Shown here: positions 10,522 through 19,978 of the stretch, piece by piece | How the letters are laid out: every line of letters starts with the position of its first letter | Position numbering within the stretch: the stretch's first letter is position 1 | Assembly: GCF_000304455.1 (NCBI RefSeq) | Contig: NC_018605.1 | Span: forward strand, 186,035-250,034 | DNA from: Cardinium endosymbiont cEper1 of Encarsia pergandiella | GTDB lineage: Bacteria > Bacteroidota > Bacteroidia > Cytophagales > Amoebophilaceae | Length of the DNA: 64,000 bases | Reading direction: 5' to 3' | The notes under the pieces: generated by a model | Databases searched by the model: none | What the model was told of the DNA's origin: nothing | The model's input: only the letters and a program-made list of their open reading frames with translations | Made by a program: the position numbers and the translations under genes

Positions 10522-11616
10522 ATGCGTACAATCACTAAATTTATTTTAACCACTGGTCTTATAGCTGGGGGCGTTTTGGCTTATTCTAGGGTCTATAAAG
10601 TCAAATGGAGCAAGTTCCATCAAGTAACTTTTAAAACCACACAGCCTACGCGCAGAACGATTATTCGAAAAAAAATTTTTTCCGGTACCCTTATACCTCA
10701 TAAAGAAATTAATTTAGAAACGCATCTTACAGGTATTGTAGATAAATTATGGGTAGAAGTGGGGGGTTATGTGCAACAAGGTAGGAATATTGCGCGTATT
10801 AAAATACAGCCGAATCCAAAAGAGATTGAGGAGGCAGCTAGCAAGTTGCGTGTGGCCTCTATTAACCTAAATCAAGCCAGAGGGAAATACTTAAGAAGTA
10901 AACACCTTTTCACTAAAAAGATGCTAGCCAAAGAAGCTTATGAAGCAGATTTGGCATCCTGGGAACAAACCAAAGAAGCATTTGCTTTAGCAGAGAAAAC
11001 ATTGCAAATCACCCAAAAAGGCTATACTCATGCAAAAGGAGCAAATGCCAACCTCATTAAGGCTACTACAAAAGGAACTATTTTAGCCTTACCGGCTAAG
11101 GAAGGTAGTATGGTACAGGCCACGAGTGGCAATGCACGTGGTACTACAGTGGCAGTTATTGGTGATATGGATCATTTTTTGTTTTCAGCTCAAGTAAGTG
11201 AATTAGATGTGGCCGATTTAACCAAAGGGATGACCTTTACAGCTTCATTAAATGCCTTTAATGAAGCAAAATTACAAGTTACGTTAACTAAAATTGCACC
11301 AAAAGCAAGTGAAGAGCGATTAAAAAATGGAGAAATTAAATTTGCAATAGAAGGACTGGTGCAGCAGCCTAAAAAGTCAAAAATTACCTTACGGGCAGGT
11401 TATTTAGCAGTCGCAGAGGTAGTAGTTGGACAAGTAGACAATGTCCTGGCTGTTCCAGAAAGCGTAATTCAAATGAAAGGAAAGGACTGTTTTGTAAAAT
11501 GTTTGCATGACGGTAAAATGGTTCCCAAAAATGTAGTATTAGGGCTATCAGATGGGCTCTATGTTGAAATAAAAGAAGGCCTTACAGAAGCAGATCAATT
11601 AATTGTAGAAACGTAG
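10522..11616 (+). CDS. MacA/HlyD-type periplasmic adaptor
   Basis: A 364-residue membrane-fusion (periplasmic adaptor) protein. An N-terminal signal anchor (about residues 5-25) is followed by a lipoyl-like half-motif near GIVDKLWVEVGGYVQQG, a coiled-coil hairpin (about 105-185) rich in Ala, Lys and Glu, then the second lipoyl half and beta-barrel domains. It links the inner-membrane permease pair to the TolC-like channel encoded two genes downstream. It sits 2 bp after the second permease gene and 1 bp before the ATPase gene. Length and domain order match MacA. Confidence 0.9.
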   Translation: MRTITKFILTTGLIAGGVLAYSRVYKVKWSKFHQVTFKTTQPTRRTIIRKKIFSGTLIPHKEINLETHLTGIVDKLWVEVGGYVQQGRNIARIKIQPNPKEIEEAASKLRVASINLNQARGKYLRSKHLFTKKMLAKEAYEADLASWEQTKEAFALAEKTLQITQKGYTHAKGANANLIKATTKGTILALPAKEGSMVQATSGNARGTTVAVIGDMDHFLFSAQVSELDVADLTKGMTFTASLNAFNEAKLQVTLTKIAPKASEERLKNGEIKFAIEGLVQQPKKSKITLRAGYLAVAEVVVGQVDNVLAVPESVIQMKGKDCFVKCLHDGKMVPKNVVLGLSDGLYVEIKEGLTEADQLIVET

Positions 11617-11617
11617 C

Positions 11618-12277
11618 ATGATTCAGATTCAAGATTTATATAAATGCTACCAAAATGGTACGGTTACTAGAAATGTGTTAAATGGCATAAATTTCTACCT
11701 TGAAAAAGGAGACTTAGTTGCTTTAATGGGGCAATCTGGTGCAGGGAAGTCTACCTTGTTGAACATTATCGGCATACTAGATCATTATGACGATGGAGAT
11801 TACCATCTTAATGGCGTCCATATAAAAAATCTGTCTAACCAAGAAGCTAGTAGATATAGAAGCGAATTAATTGGCTTTATCTTTCAACGGTTTCATTTAA
11901 TTCCTTTTAAAACGGCCTTAGAAAATGTAGCGCTACCGCTTTATTACCAGGGTATAGAAAGAAAAGAACGGTACAAACGTGCATGGGCTATGCTAGATCG
12001 AGTTGGCTTGTCTCCCCATGCCCAAAATAAGCCAAATGCATTGTCAGGTGGTCAACAACAAAGGGTAGCGATTGCACGTGCACTGGTAACCGATCCTCCT
12101 TTAATTTTAGCAGATGAACCAACGGGCGCCTTAGATAGCCGTACAGCGCATGAAATCATGGCCTTGCTAAAGGAAATGAATAGAGAAGGGAATACCATTC
12201 TTATTGTCACACATTCTCTACAGGTAGCACGACAATGTAATAGTATCCAAGAAATTATAGATGGAAAAATTATTTAA
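11618..12277 (+). CDS. MacB-type ABC transporter ATP-binding protein
   Basis: A 219-residue ATPase of the LolD/MacB class. Walker A is GQSGAGKST (about residue 38), the Q-loop is in FIFQRFHLIP, the ABC signature is LSGGQQQRVAIARAL, and Walker B plus the catalytic Glu is LILADEPTGALD, followed by the H-switch His in VTHS. In E. coli MacB this domain is fused to the permease. Here it is a separate subunit that should drive the two permeases encoded upstream. The gene begins 1 bp after the adaptor stop codon. Confidence 0.92.
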   Translation: MIQIQDLYKCYQNGTVTRNVLNGINFYLEKGDLVALMGQSGAGKSTLLNIIGILDHYDDGDYHLNGVHIKNLSNQEASRYRSELIGFIFQRFHLIPFKTALENVALPLYYQGIERKERYKRAWAMLDRVGLSPHAQNKPNALSGGQQQRVAIARALVTDPPLILADEPTGALDSRTAHEIMALLKEMNREGNTILIVTHSLQVARQCNSIQEIIDGKII

Positions 12278-12294
12278 TAAAAATTTTACTAAAA

Positions 12295-13599
12295 ATGGCG
12301 GTGATTCAAAAATTGATTATACGATTCAGTATGATGTGCACGATCGCAATTTTGGCCTATGATGTTGTAGAAGCGAAAGACAAGCCAATAAGTTTAGAAG
12401 AAGCCATAGATATGGCCTTAAAAAACAATTTGAATATTCAGATGGCTGAAAATACAAAAAAGCAAAACATTCTTTCGACCAAGATAGACCAATTTTCTTT
12501 ATGGGTACCTAAAATAACTGTAAAGATTGACCAAGTAAACACGTGGGAATCAAAAGATCCCATATATACAATTCAATCTAGACCTATTTTTAGAGTAGAA
12601 TGGCGCCTTGCATCACTGTTTGATAAAATTTTTCAGGCTAAAATAGCTGGTCAAAATAATGCTGTTTACAAACTGGTTGCAAAGAAATCAGTGGAAACCG
12701 AATTACAGGAAGTCATTTATGCCTATTATGCATTAGCCTTGGCACAAAGAAAGTGGGAATTATCGAATAATCTGATCAAGCTAGCAACAACTACATTGAA
12801 AACAGAGGAAGAAAAATTACGGGTGGGACTTATTTCCCAAATAGATTGTTTGGATGCACAACTAGCCCTTAAAAAGGTAAAATTAACCTTATTAGAGCGG
12901 CAAGAAATGTTGAAAGAAAAACGCAGCAGTTTCAATATAATGGTTGGTAAGCCGCTTAATGCGGCAACATGGGTGCAATCCAATATTTCCATTCAACCTA
13001 TATGGGATATAAAGGCTGTTAGAAAAGAAAAAATAGTTGATTTAGAGACTGCCATACAAGAAAAAAAAGTAATCATAGCCGCTACCAATTTAAGTAGGGC
13101 CAAAGCCTATCCACTTGCTTGTGTAAATCTGTTCAATAGTTTTTGCTCAAATGGCTACTTATATGATTTAAAAGATAAAAGATGGTCTCGGGATGATTCA
13201 CCTAGTCAATACATTGCGGGTATTGGCATTAGTATTGATATAGCTACCTTATTGTTAATGCCTGTAACGGTTAAAAAAGAAAAGATCGCATTACATAATG
13301 CAAAAGTTGCGTTAACACAAAAAAAACTAGCTATAGAAGCTAGTCTAGAAGATAAAAAGTGGCAATACCATCATGCTTTAGGTGCATACAAAGTAGTAGA
13401 ATCACAACTAAAAATAAGCAAACAAAAATTGACTTTTGTAAGAGAAAAGTATCGTCTGAATCGGTTAAAACTACTTGAACTGCATGAAGCGGAAGAAGCT
13501 ACTCAAAAAATAGAAATTGATTTAATAGAACAGGCTTTTAAGGTAAAAAAAGCAGAATATGGTCTATATCGAATGGTGGGTATGTCAGTAATAGACTGA
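12295..13599 (+). CDS. TolC-family outer-membrane efflux channel
   Basis: A 434-residue protein with an N-terminal signal peptide (about residues 1-27, ending VEAKD), followed by the family's opening motif ISLEEAIDMALKNNLNIQMAE. Long alpha-helical coiled-coil segments (about 140-225 and 310-420) alternate with short beta stretches, matching the two-fold TolC repeat that builds a trimeric channel across periplasm and outer membrane. It is the last gene of the operon and provides the outer-membrane exit for the MacAB-type pump. It converges with the permease gene on the opposite strand. Confidence 0.88.
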   Translation: MAVIQKLIIRFSMMCTIAILAYDVVEAKDKPISLEEAIDMALKNNLNIQMAENTKKQNILSTKIDQFSLWVPKITVKIDQVNTWESKDPIYTIQSRPIFRVEWRLASLFDKIFQAKIAGQNNAVYKLVAKKSVETELQEVIYAYYALALAQRKWELSNNLIKLATTTLKTEEEKLRVGLISQIDCLDAQLALKKVKLTLLERQEMLKEKRSSFNIMVGKPLNAATWVQSNISIQPIWDIKAVRKEKIVDLETAIQEKKVIIAATNLSRAKAYPLACVNLFNSFCSNGYLYDLKDKRWSRDDSPSQYIAGIGISIDIATLLLMPVTVKKEKIALHNAKVALTQKKLAIEASLEDKKWQYHHALGAYKVVESQLKISKQKLTFVREKYRLNRLKLLELHEAEEATQKIEIDLIEQAFKVKKAEYGLYRMVGMSVID

Positions 13600-13610
13600 A
13601 GAAGGGTAGT

Positions 13611-14693
13611 TTATTTGGATACAAGTCGATAAAAGATGATACATAAAACAGAGAAAATAATATTAGGCAACCATATGTCCAATAGTGGGTGTTCACTTTG
13701 TGTCTCGGCTACAATTTTAGCAGATAAAAACAGGACTATATAAAAGCAACCCAGTATAATGCCCAACGTAATGCGTCCGCCTACCCCTTCCCTGGGCTTA
13801 TGTAATGCTATTAAAAAACCCAATACAATAAGAATGAGAATGGCAAAGGGTGTCATATAGCGAATATGTTGCTCGGCTATGAAAAAACGTACAGTTGCAC
13901 TACCCTTGTAGATCAATTTTTGAATATGTTTTGCCAATTCAGAAAGGGTCAAGCTATCCTTTAAGTTGGGGTTAATGGAAAAATCTTCTGGATGGACTGC
14001 TAAGGAAATGGTTAGCTTGTCTCCTGTGATAATCTCTTCATGTCTTGGAAAAAAGATACGTTTTTGCCAAGATTGTATAATCCATGTTTGATCTTTTCCA
14101 TTCCATCCCATTTTTTCAGCAGATAGGCGCTCGATCAGCATGTTATTTTTAAAAGTGTCTAAGCTGATATCATATCCCGTATTACTGTAACCATGGTACT
14201 TGCCAATGTGTAGGTATTGATCAGCGCCCACCTTGAGCTGTATATAGTCTGACTGAGGCAAACTACCCATGCCGCCCATGTCGAGATATTCTGTTTCAAA
14301 CCGAACACGCGCTTTATTCACATTGGCCAATAACCAACCTATAAGATAAAAATTGGCTCCAGTAAGTAAACAAGCAATAATGATATAAGGTCTTATGATG
14401 CGATGCAAACTAATCCCACCGCTTAATAGCGCAATAATTTCTGATCGTTTTACCAGCCTAGTCGTACACCATATAGTGGTAGCAAAGACAATTAGAGGGG
14501 CTACAAGATTCACTAAATAAAGCGCCAGTACACAGTAGTAGTTGAATACTGCCTGAAAAGAAAGGTGATGCTTTTTAAAATTACTTATATTCTCCACTAG
14601 GTGAATAACGATAAAAACTGAGATAAAGATGGTAAGAATCACCCAAAAAGCAGAAAAAAACTTTTTAAAAATGTACCGATCTAGTAGCTTCAT
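13611..14693 (-). CDS. LptF/LptG (YjgP/YjgQ) family permease
   Basis: A 360-residue member of the YjgP/YjgQ family. It opens with MKLLDRYIFKKFFSAFWVILT, the family's hallmark N-terminus leading into helix 1. Two more helices lie around 50-120, a periplasmic beta-jellyroll domain around 125-260, and three C-terminal helices around 270-355. Members work with the ATPase LptB to move lipid across the periplasm. lptB is encoded nearby at 16148-16879. The gene follows tgt on the same strand after only 5 bp, the usual Bacteroidota arrangement. It may pair with itself or with a second homologue elsewhere. Confidence 0.88.
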   Translation of the reverse strand: MKLLDRYIFKKFFSAFWVILTIFISVFIVIHLVENISNFKKHHLSFQAVFNYYCVLALYLVNLVAPLIVFATTIWCTTRLVKRSEIIALLSGGISLHRIIRPYIIIACLLTGANFYLIGWLLANVNKARVRFETEYLDMGGMGSLPQSDYIQLKVGADQYLHIGKYHGYSNTGYDISLDTFKNNMLIERLSAEKMGWNGKDQTWIIQSWQKRIFFPRHEEIITGDKLTISLAVHPEDFSINPNLKDSLTLSELAKHIQKLIYKGSATVRFFIAEQHIRYMTPFAILILIVLGFLIALHKPREGVGGRITLGIILGCFYIVLFLSAKIVAETQSEHPLLDIWLPNIIFSVLCIIFYRLVSK

Positions 14694-14698
14694 TTTAA

Positions 14699-15823
14699 TT
14701 AGATTTTTGCCATGATGGTTTTAACTATATGGTTTTTCCATGCAACAAAGCTATTCTGCTGAATCTGCTCTCTAGCTTGACGCACCAACCATAGGTAAAA
14801 AGTTAAATTATGGACACTGGCCAATTGCGCACCCAATAATTCTTTAGAGGTGATCAAGTGGCGCAGGTAAGCTTTTGAATAATAGCCACTAACTGGTCCA
14901 CCTAATGCGCCATCTATAGGGCTAAAGTCATATGCCCATTTTTTATTTCTAATGTTTAAGATACCCTGTGTGGTAAATAGCGTACCATTGCGTCCATTTC
15001 GAGTAGGCATTATACAGTCAAACATATCTACACCTAAGGCAATGCACTCTAAAAGGTCCAAGGGTGTACCAACCCCCATTAAATAACGCGGCTTAGACCT
15101 AGGTAAAATAGAACAAACCAGCTCTGTAATTTCATACAGTTGCCCATCAGGATGACATACGCCTCCTATGGCATTACCAGGCCTGTCTGCTGCAGCTATG
15201 GTTTCAGCGGATTGGATCCGTAAGTCTTTATAGATACTACCTTGCACAATTGGAAAAAGTGCTTGATGGGCATGTTGATTCGTTAAGGTAGCATCAAAAT
15301 AATTTATGCCCCTTTTGAGCCAGCGATGGGTACGTTCCATAGAAGCCTTTGCGTAGTGGTAGCTACAAGGGTAAGGGGTGCATTCATCTAGTACCATCAT
15401 GATATCGGAACCAATGCTTCTTTGAATATCTACTACAAGTTCTGGTGTAAATAAATGGCGAGAACCATCTATATGGGAACGAAAGGTAACCCCTGCTTCT
15501 GTCAGCTGACGACGATCTGCTAGAGAGTAGACTTGATAGCCTCCACTGTCGGTTAATATCGGTCGATGCCATCCCATAAAGGTGTGGAGCCCTCCTGCTG
15601 CATCCAATACTTTAGTACCTGGACGTAGATAGAGGTGATAGGTATTGCCTAGGATGATATCTGCATTGATTTGGTCGCGCAGTACGCCCTGTGGAATAGA
15701 TTTTACCGATCCTATCGTACCTACCGGCATAAAGATAGGTGTACGAATGATCCCTTTACTAGTGGTGATCAGCCCTGCTCTAGCTTTGGAATGCTGATCT
15801 TCATGTATTACCGAAAATTGCAA
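14699..15823 (-). CDS. tgt: tRNA-guanine transglycosylase (queuosine pathway)
   Basis: A 374-residue TGT that exchanges G34 of certain tRNAs for a queuine precursor. The substrate-binding segment ILTDSGGYQVYSL, the first catalytic Asp region, the second Asp in GVDMFDCIMPTRNGRNG and the VGTPLDLLE segment are all present. The structural zinc site is not: where E. coli TGT has C302-x-C304-x2-C307, this protein has L307, G309 and S312 at identical spacing, while the His ligand (H338) is kept 26 residues on, as in E. coli. I believe several Bacteroidota enzymes share this loss. The gene precedes the LptF/G-type gene. Confidence 0.93.
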   Translation of the reverse strand: MQFSVIHEDQHSKARAGLITTSKGIIRTPIFMPVGTIGSVKSIPQGVLRDQINADIILGNTYHLYLRPGTKVLDAAGGLHTFMGWHRPILTDSGGYQVYSLADRRQLTEAGVTFRSHIDGSRHLFTPELVVDIQRSIGSDIMMVLDECTPYPCSYHYAKASMERTHRWLKRGINYFDATLTNQHAHQALFPIVQGSIYKDLRIQSAETIAAADRPGNAIGGVCHPDGQLYEITELVCSILPRSKPRYLMGVGTPLDLLECIALGVDMFDCIMPTRNGRNGTLFTTQGILNIRNKKWAYDFSPIDGALGGPVSGYYSKAYLRHLITSKELLGAQLASVHNLTFYLWLVRQAREQIQQNSFVAWKNHIVKTIMAKI

Positions 15824-16147
15824 TGCAGTATGGATAATTATATGTATGCGCTAAACTATAAATGTAGGAAAGACCTACTGACCAGAAAGCTTATTTTAGA
15901 TTTTGAGTCAAATATATGCTTTTTTAGCCTCATTCCCCATGAAGCACGCCACGTAGATAGTAATAAAATGGATATTTTCTTATAAATTTATTGGGATGGG
16001 TAATGGGCAGATCGATCCACTTTTATGCCATCATCGCAACAAATGATGCGATGCAGCCTTTGCTTTTTAAGCCTCTCTTAATTTTAATCTGTATAAGGGT
16101 GGAACGCAATCTAAAAGGGTATCCCATCATTTAATACAAAATTTTTT
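15824..16147. other. Divergent intergenic region between tgt and lptB
   Basis: A 324-bp noncoding region that should hold promoters for both divergent genes. I found no full TTG-N19-TAnnTTTG match. A hairpin with a 7-bp stem and 8-nt loop is visible at 16032-16053, which could be regulatory or part of a leader. The open frame across the tgt start on the plus strand looks spurious. Confidence 0.45.
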
Positions 16148-16879
16148 ATGCAACTTCGCGCAGATTCACTAATCAAAGCATATAAAGGACGAAAAGTAGT
16201 AAAAGGCGTCTCACTGACCGTTGAGTCTGGTGAAGTCGTAGGTTTACTGGGGCCCAATGGGGCAGGGAAAACCACTACTTTCTATATGACGGTTGGGCTT
16301 ATAAAGCCCAATAGTGGTAACATTTATTTAGATCAAACATGTATTACCCCGTTGCCTTTATATAAACGTGCCCAAAAAGGTATTAGTTATTTACCCCAGG
16401 AGGCCTCTGTCTTTAGAGAATTAACGGTAGAGGAAAATATCATGGCTATATTGGAAATGCGTAAGCTTTCTAAACAGGAACGGAAAGAAAAATTAGAAAG
16501 TTTATTGGAAGAGTTTAGCATTATGCATATACGGAAAAGTAAAGGTAATGTACTTTCTGGAGGGGAACGGCGTCGTACAGAAATAGCTAGAGCGTTGGCT
16601 ACTGATCCTAAATTTGTCTTACTGGATGAGCCTTTTGCAGGTGTAGACCCTATCGCTGTAGAAGAAATCCAGCTGCTTATCGCCCAGCTTAAGCATAATA
16701 ATATTGGCGTGTTGATTACAGATCATAACGTAGATGAAACGCTTTCCATTACGAATAGAGCTTACTTAATGTTTGCTGGCGCATTGCTTAAAGCAGGCAC
16801 TGCAGAAGAATTGGCAGAAGATGAACAGGTGCGTAGGCTTTATCTTGGAGAAAAATTTGAACTAAAACGTTATGAATAA
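16148..16879 (+). CDS. lptB: LPS-export type ABC ATPase LptB
   Basis: A 243-residue ATPase with Walker [10 protein letters not shown], the Q-loop in [18 protein letters not shown], signature [15 protein letters not shown], Walker [19 protein letters not shown] and switch His in [10 protein letters not shown]. The PFAGVDP and TDHNVRETL-like motifs are diagnostic of LptB rather than of other ABC ATPases. It would energise LptF/LptG for lipid transport to the outer membrane. The permease homologue lies close by on the other strand. Whether this symbiont makes LPS cannot be judged from the window. Confidence 0.92.
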   Translation: MQLRADSLIKAYKGRKVVKGVSLTVESGEVVGLLGPNGAGKTTTFYMTVGLIKPNSGNIYLDQTCITPLPLYKRAQKGISYLPQEASVFRELTVEENIMAILEMRKLSKQERKEKLESLLEEFSIMHIRKSKGNVLSGGERRRTEIARALATDPKFVLLDEPFAGVDPIAVEEIQLLIAQLKHNNIGVLITDHNVDETLSITNRAYLMFAGALLKAGTAEELAEDEQVRRLYLGEKFELKRYE

Positions 16880-17044
16880 CTTGTATCATCTACCCATCGA
16901 TCATACCCCATATGCTAAGGAATAAAAAATAGCATTGGTAAAAAATCATGCGATCATTGCGGATAGATGCTATCCTATACTTTGTAAGCAAAATAATTGA
17001 TAGATTCAGATGGCCATACAGCTATCAAACCATATAATAAACTT

Positions 17045-18508
17045 ATGCATGAAACCATCAAAGATCCGTATCAAGTAGTGATTGGACTGGAAATCCACAT
17101 TCAATTGCTCACCCATAGTAAAATGTTTTCCTCAGATAGAGCTGAATATGGTGCCCTTCCTAATACCAACCTTAGTCCCATTACTTTGGCCTATCCCGGT
17201 ACATTGCCTAGAGTAAATAAAAAAGCATTTGACTACGCTATAAAATTAGGGTTGGCATGTGGTGCAACGATTACAGATTTAAACTTTTTTTCTAGAAAAA
17301 GCTATTTCTATCCAGATTTACCCAAGGGCTTTCAAATCACACAAGATACTACTCCAATTTGCCAAGGTGGATTTGTAACCATTTATACCAATGAAGGCAT
17401 AGAGAAAAGCATTCCACTTATACGGATGCACCTAGAAGAAGACACTGGTAAATCTATACATGGTGTGGTTGACGAGGTTACTTTGTTGGATTATAATCGA
17501 GCAGGGACGCCTTTATTAGAATTGGTAACCGCTCCAGCCATTACAACAGGAGAAGAAGCCTATCAGTTTTTATATGAAATTCGAAAATTGGTCCGGTATT
17601 TAGATATCTGTGATGGCAATATGGAAGAAGCTTCTTTACGTTGTGATGCCAATATTTCAGTAGCCCGCAAGGGATCTAAACAACTGGGCACTAGAGTAGA
17701 GGTTAAAAATATGAACTCTATGCGTAATGTTCAGCTTGCCATAGCCCATGAAATAGAACGTCAAATAGAGGTGTTAGAAAAGGGTGAGCCAGTGATAGCG
17801 GAGACTCGAAACTTTCAAGTTGCTTCAGGTGAAACGATTAGCCTACGTGCCAAAGAAACAGCCAGTGAGTACCGTTATTTTCCAGAACCAGACATCCCTC
17901 CTATATGGGTTTCAAAAGAATGGATAGAAAGCATTCGCAAGACGATGCCTTTGTTGCCAAGAGCTTATTTTAAAAAATTTAGAGAGGTATACGGTCTTTC
18001 TGATTATGCTGCTTCGGTACTTACCGAGCACAAAGCATTTGCCATATTCTTTGATGAACTATGTCAACATACTAACCATTATACGGCTGCAGCCAATTGG
18101 TTATTGGGGCCTATAAAAGGTTATCTTAATGAGCAGTCGCTTCCATTGGAAGAATTGCCCCTTACCGTTGACCGTTTCGTTGCACTCATCACATTGGTAG
18201 AAAGTGGTATGGTCCATTTTTCGATTGCGGCCAATCAAATCTTTCCTTTGTTATTGCAACAGTCTGATATAACGCCTATGGCAGTTGCAGAGGAACTAGA
18301 CCTGATACAGGATAATGATGAGGCCAACTTAAAAGCACTTATTGCAGAGGTATTAGCAGCGCACCCAGAAAAAGTAATAGCTTACAAAAATGGAAAGTCA
18401 GGGCTACTGGCCATGTTTATGGGGGAAATTATGAAAAATAGTCAAGGAAAAGCCAACGCACCACTGGCTAATACGTTATTAAAAGCTGCCTTGGATCATC
18501 CTTCTTAG
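17045..18508 (+). CDS. gatB: Asp/Glu-tRNA amidotransferase subunit B
   Basis: A 487-residue subunit that delivers misacylated tRNA to the amidotransferase core. The ATG at 17045 is chosen because the family starts just before YxVVIGLEIHIQL. An upstream in-frame TTG at 16997 would add 16 unconserved residues. Visible motifs are the zinc/Mg site region, the GTPLLELVT block, EVKNMNSMRN, and the C-terminal YqeY-like helical tail (about 340-487). Partners gatA and gatC are not in this window. With the discriminating-looking AspRS seen at 61580, the complex may mainly make Gln-tRNA, but that is inference. Confidence 0.94.
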   Translation: MHETIKDPYQVVIGLEIHIQLLTHSKMFSSDRAEYGALPNTNLSPITLAYPGTLPRVNKKAFDYAIKLGLACGATITDLNFFSRKSYFYPDLPKGFQITQDTTPICQGGFVTIYTNEGIEKSIPLIRMHLEEDTGKSIHGVVDEVTLLDYNRAGTPLLELVTAPAITTGEEAYQFLYEIRKLVRYLDICDGNMEEASLRCDANISVARKGSKQLGTRVEVKNMNSMRNVQLAIAHEIERQIEVLEKGEPVIAETRNFQVASGETISLRAKETASEYRYFPEPDIPPIWVSKEWIESIRKTMPLLPRAYFKKFREVYGLSDYAASVLTEHKAFAIFFDELCQHTNHYTAAANWLLGPIKGYLNEQSLPLEELPLTVDRFVALITLVESGMVHFSIAANQIFPLLLQQSDITPMAVAEELDLIQDNDEANLKALIAEVLAAHPEKVIAYKNGKSGLLAMFMGEIMKNSQGKANAPLANTLLKAALDHPS

Positions 18509-18756
18509 GCTTTGACCAATGGGCCACAAGATAATAAAAGTTTATTACAATTGTTATGGTAAAACACGTATACAAACTTGGGAGGATAGTAAAAAATTAG
18601 TATTTGAAAAATATAACCAAAGCACATATATTAAAAGAAAATCTGACACACTAAACTTAAACGATAACTATAAGTTATAATTTGTACTGACTATAAGATT
18701 AAATATTGACTTCTATACTTTATTGTTTATATAAATTATCGTCTTACCATATTAAA

Positions 18757-18764
18757 TATTTTTG
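18757..18764 (+). promoter_or_regulatory. -7 box just upstream of the ankyrin gene ATG
   Basis: TATTTTTG matches TAnnTTTG and ends 5 nt before the ATG at 18770, the same spacing as for the Xer gene. A TTA lies 18 nt upstream as a weak -33 element. A leaderless or nearly leaderless message would result. Confidence 0.35.
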
Positions 18765-18769
18765 TATAG

Positions 18770-19978
18770 ATGTATAAAAAACATATTGCGTATATTAACG
18801 CTTATAGCATATCCCTACTACTGTATAGAGTTCTTTTATTTTTTTCACTTCCGATTTATGGTTATGCTGATTCATATTTATCACCAGTAGAAAGGAATGT
18901 TATGCTACATGTACTAGTTAAAAATGGTGATGTACAAGCAGTAGAAGCTTTACTTAATAAACCTGAGGTTGATGTAAATGCGAAAGATAAAGATGGTGAT
19001 ACTCCATTACATATAGCAGCACAAGAGGGTCATGTAGAAGTAGTAAAAGAATTACTAGCCAATAAAGGTATTCAGGTGAATTTACAAAATAACAATGGTG
19101 AGACTCCACTATATACGGCAGCCTATAAAGGTCATATAGAAGTGGTAAAAATATTACTAGCCAATAAAGGTATTCAGGTGAATTTATAACATAACAATGG
19201 TTGGACTCCATTATATATAGCAGCACAAGAGGGTCATGTAAAAGTGGTAAAAGAATTACTAGCCAATAAAGATATTCAGGTGAATTTACAATGTAACGAT
19301 GGTAAGACTCCACTACATACGGCAGCCTATAAAGGTCATATAGAAGTGGTAAAAATATTACTAGCCAATAAGGGTATTAAGCTGAATTTAGAAGATGAAT
19401 ATGATTGGACTCCACTACATATGGCAGCAGATATGGGTCATTTAGAAGTGGTAAAAGAATTACTAGCCAATAAGGGTATTAAGCTGAATTTACAACATAA
19501 CAATGGTTGGACTCCATTATATATAGCAGCACAAGAGGGTCATGTAAAAGTGGTAAAAGAATTACTAGCCAATAAAGATATTAAAGTGAATTTACAATGT
19601 AACGATGGTGAGACTCCACTATATATAGCAGCAGAAAATAGTCATATAAAAGTGGTAAAAGAATTACTAGCCAATAAGGGTATGAAGCTGAATTTACAAC
19701 ATAAAGCTGGTATGACTCTATTACATATGGCAGCACGTATAGGTCATCTAGAAGTGGTAAAAGAATTACTAGCCAATAAAGATATTAAAGTGAATTTACA
19801 ATCTAAAAATGGTCATACTCCACTACATATGGCAGCATATAACGGTCATGTAGAAGTCTGTAAAGCGTTAATACAAGATGAAAGGATTGCAACCAAAATA
19901 AAAAATACTTTGGGTAAAACCCCTCTTGATCTAGCTAAAAACAACAATCATGACATATGTATTAATCTTTTTAAATAA
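18770..19978 (+). pseudogene. Secreted ankyrin-repeat protein gene interrupted by an in-frame stop
   Basis: One continuous frame of 403 codons with a single TAA at 19187-19189. The N-terminal part has a signal-peptide-like segment (about residues 15-33, ending YGYADS), a degenerate first repeat, then ankyrin units of 34 residues (TPLHIAAQEGHVEVVKELL type). The equivalent position in the parallel repeat at about 19490 reads CAA, so one C-to-T change made the stop. The 139-residue N-terminal product keeps only about three repeats, and the rest has an internal ATG at 19244. It may be a recent pseudogene, two shorter proteins, or a readthrough gene. Ankyrin proteins are typical host-interaction candidates in Cardinium and Wolbachia. 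Confidence 0.85.
18982..19860 (+). repeat. 102-bp tandem repeat array encoding ankyrin units
   Basis: Eight copies of an ATTACTAGCC anchor lie exactly 102 bp apart (19051, 19153, 19255, 19357, 19459, 19561, 19663, 19765). Each unit encodes 34 residues, one more than the canonical 33-residue ankyrin repeat. Units are nearly identical in DNA, which points to recent duplication or gene conversion. The last unit grades into a diverged C-terminal cap. Confidence 0.9.

Noticed and set aside
15671-15985. Plus-strand frame of 104 codons across the tgt start
   Set aside because: Most of it is antisense to tgt and its residues are unlike any protein; the tgt frame fully explains the region.
16032-16053. 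Hairpin as a transcription terminator
   Set aside because: Both flanking genes read away from it, so a terminator is not expected there; the stem is short.
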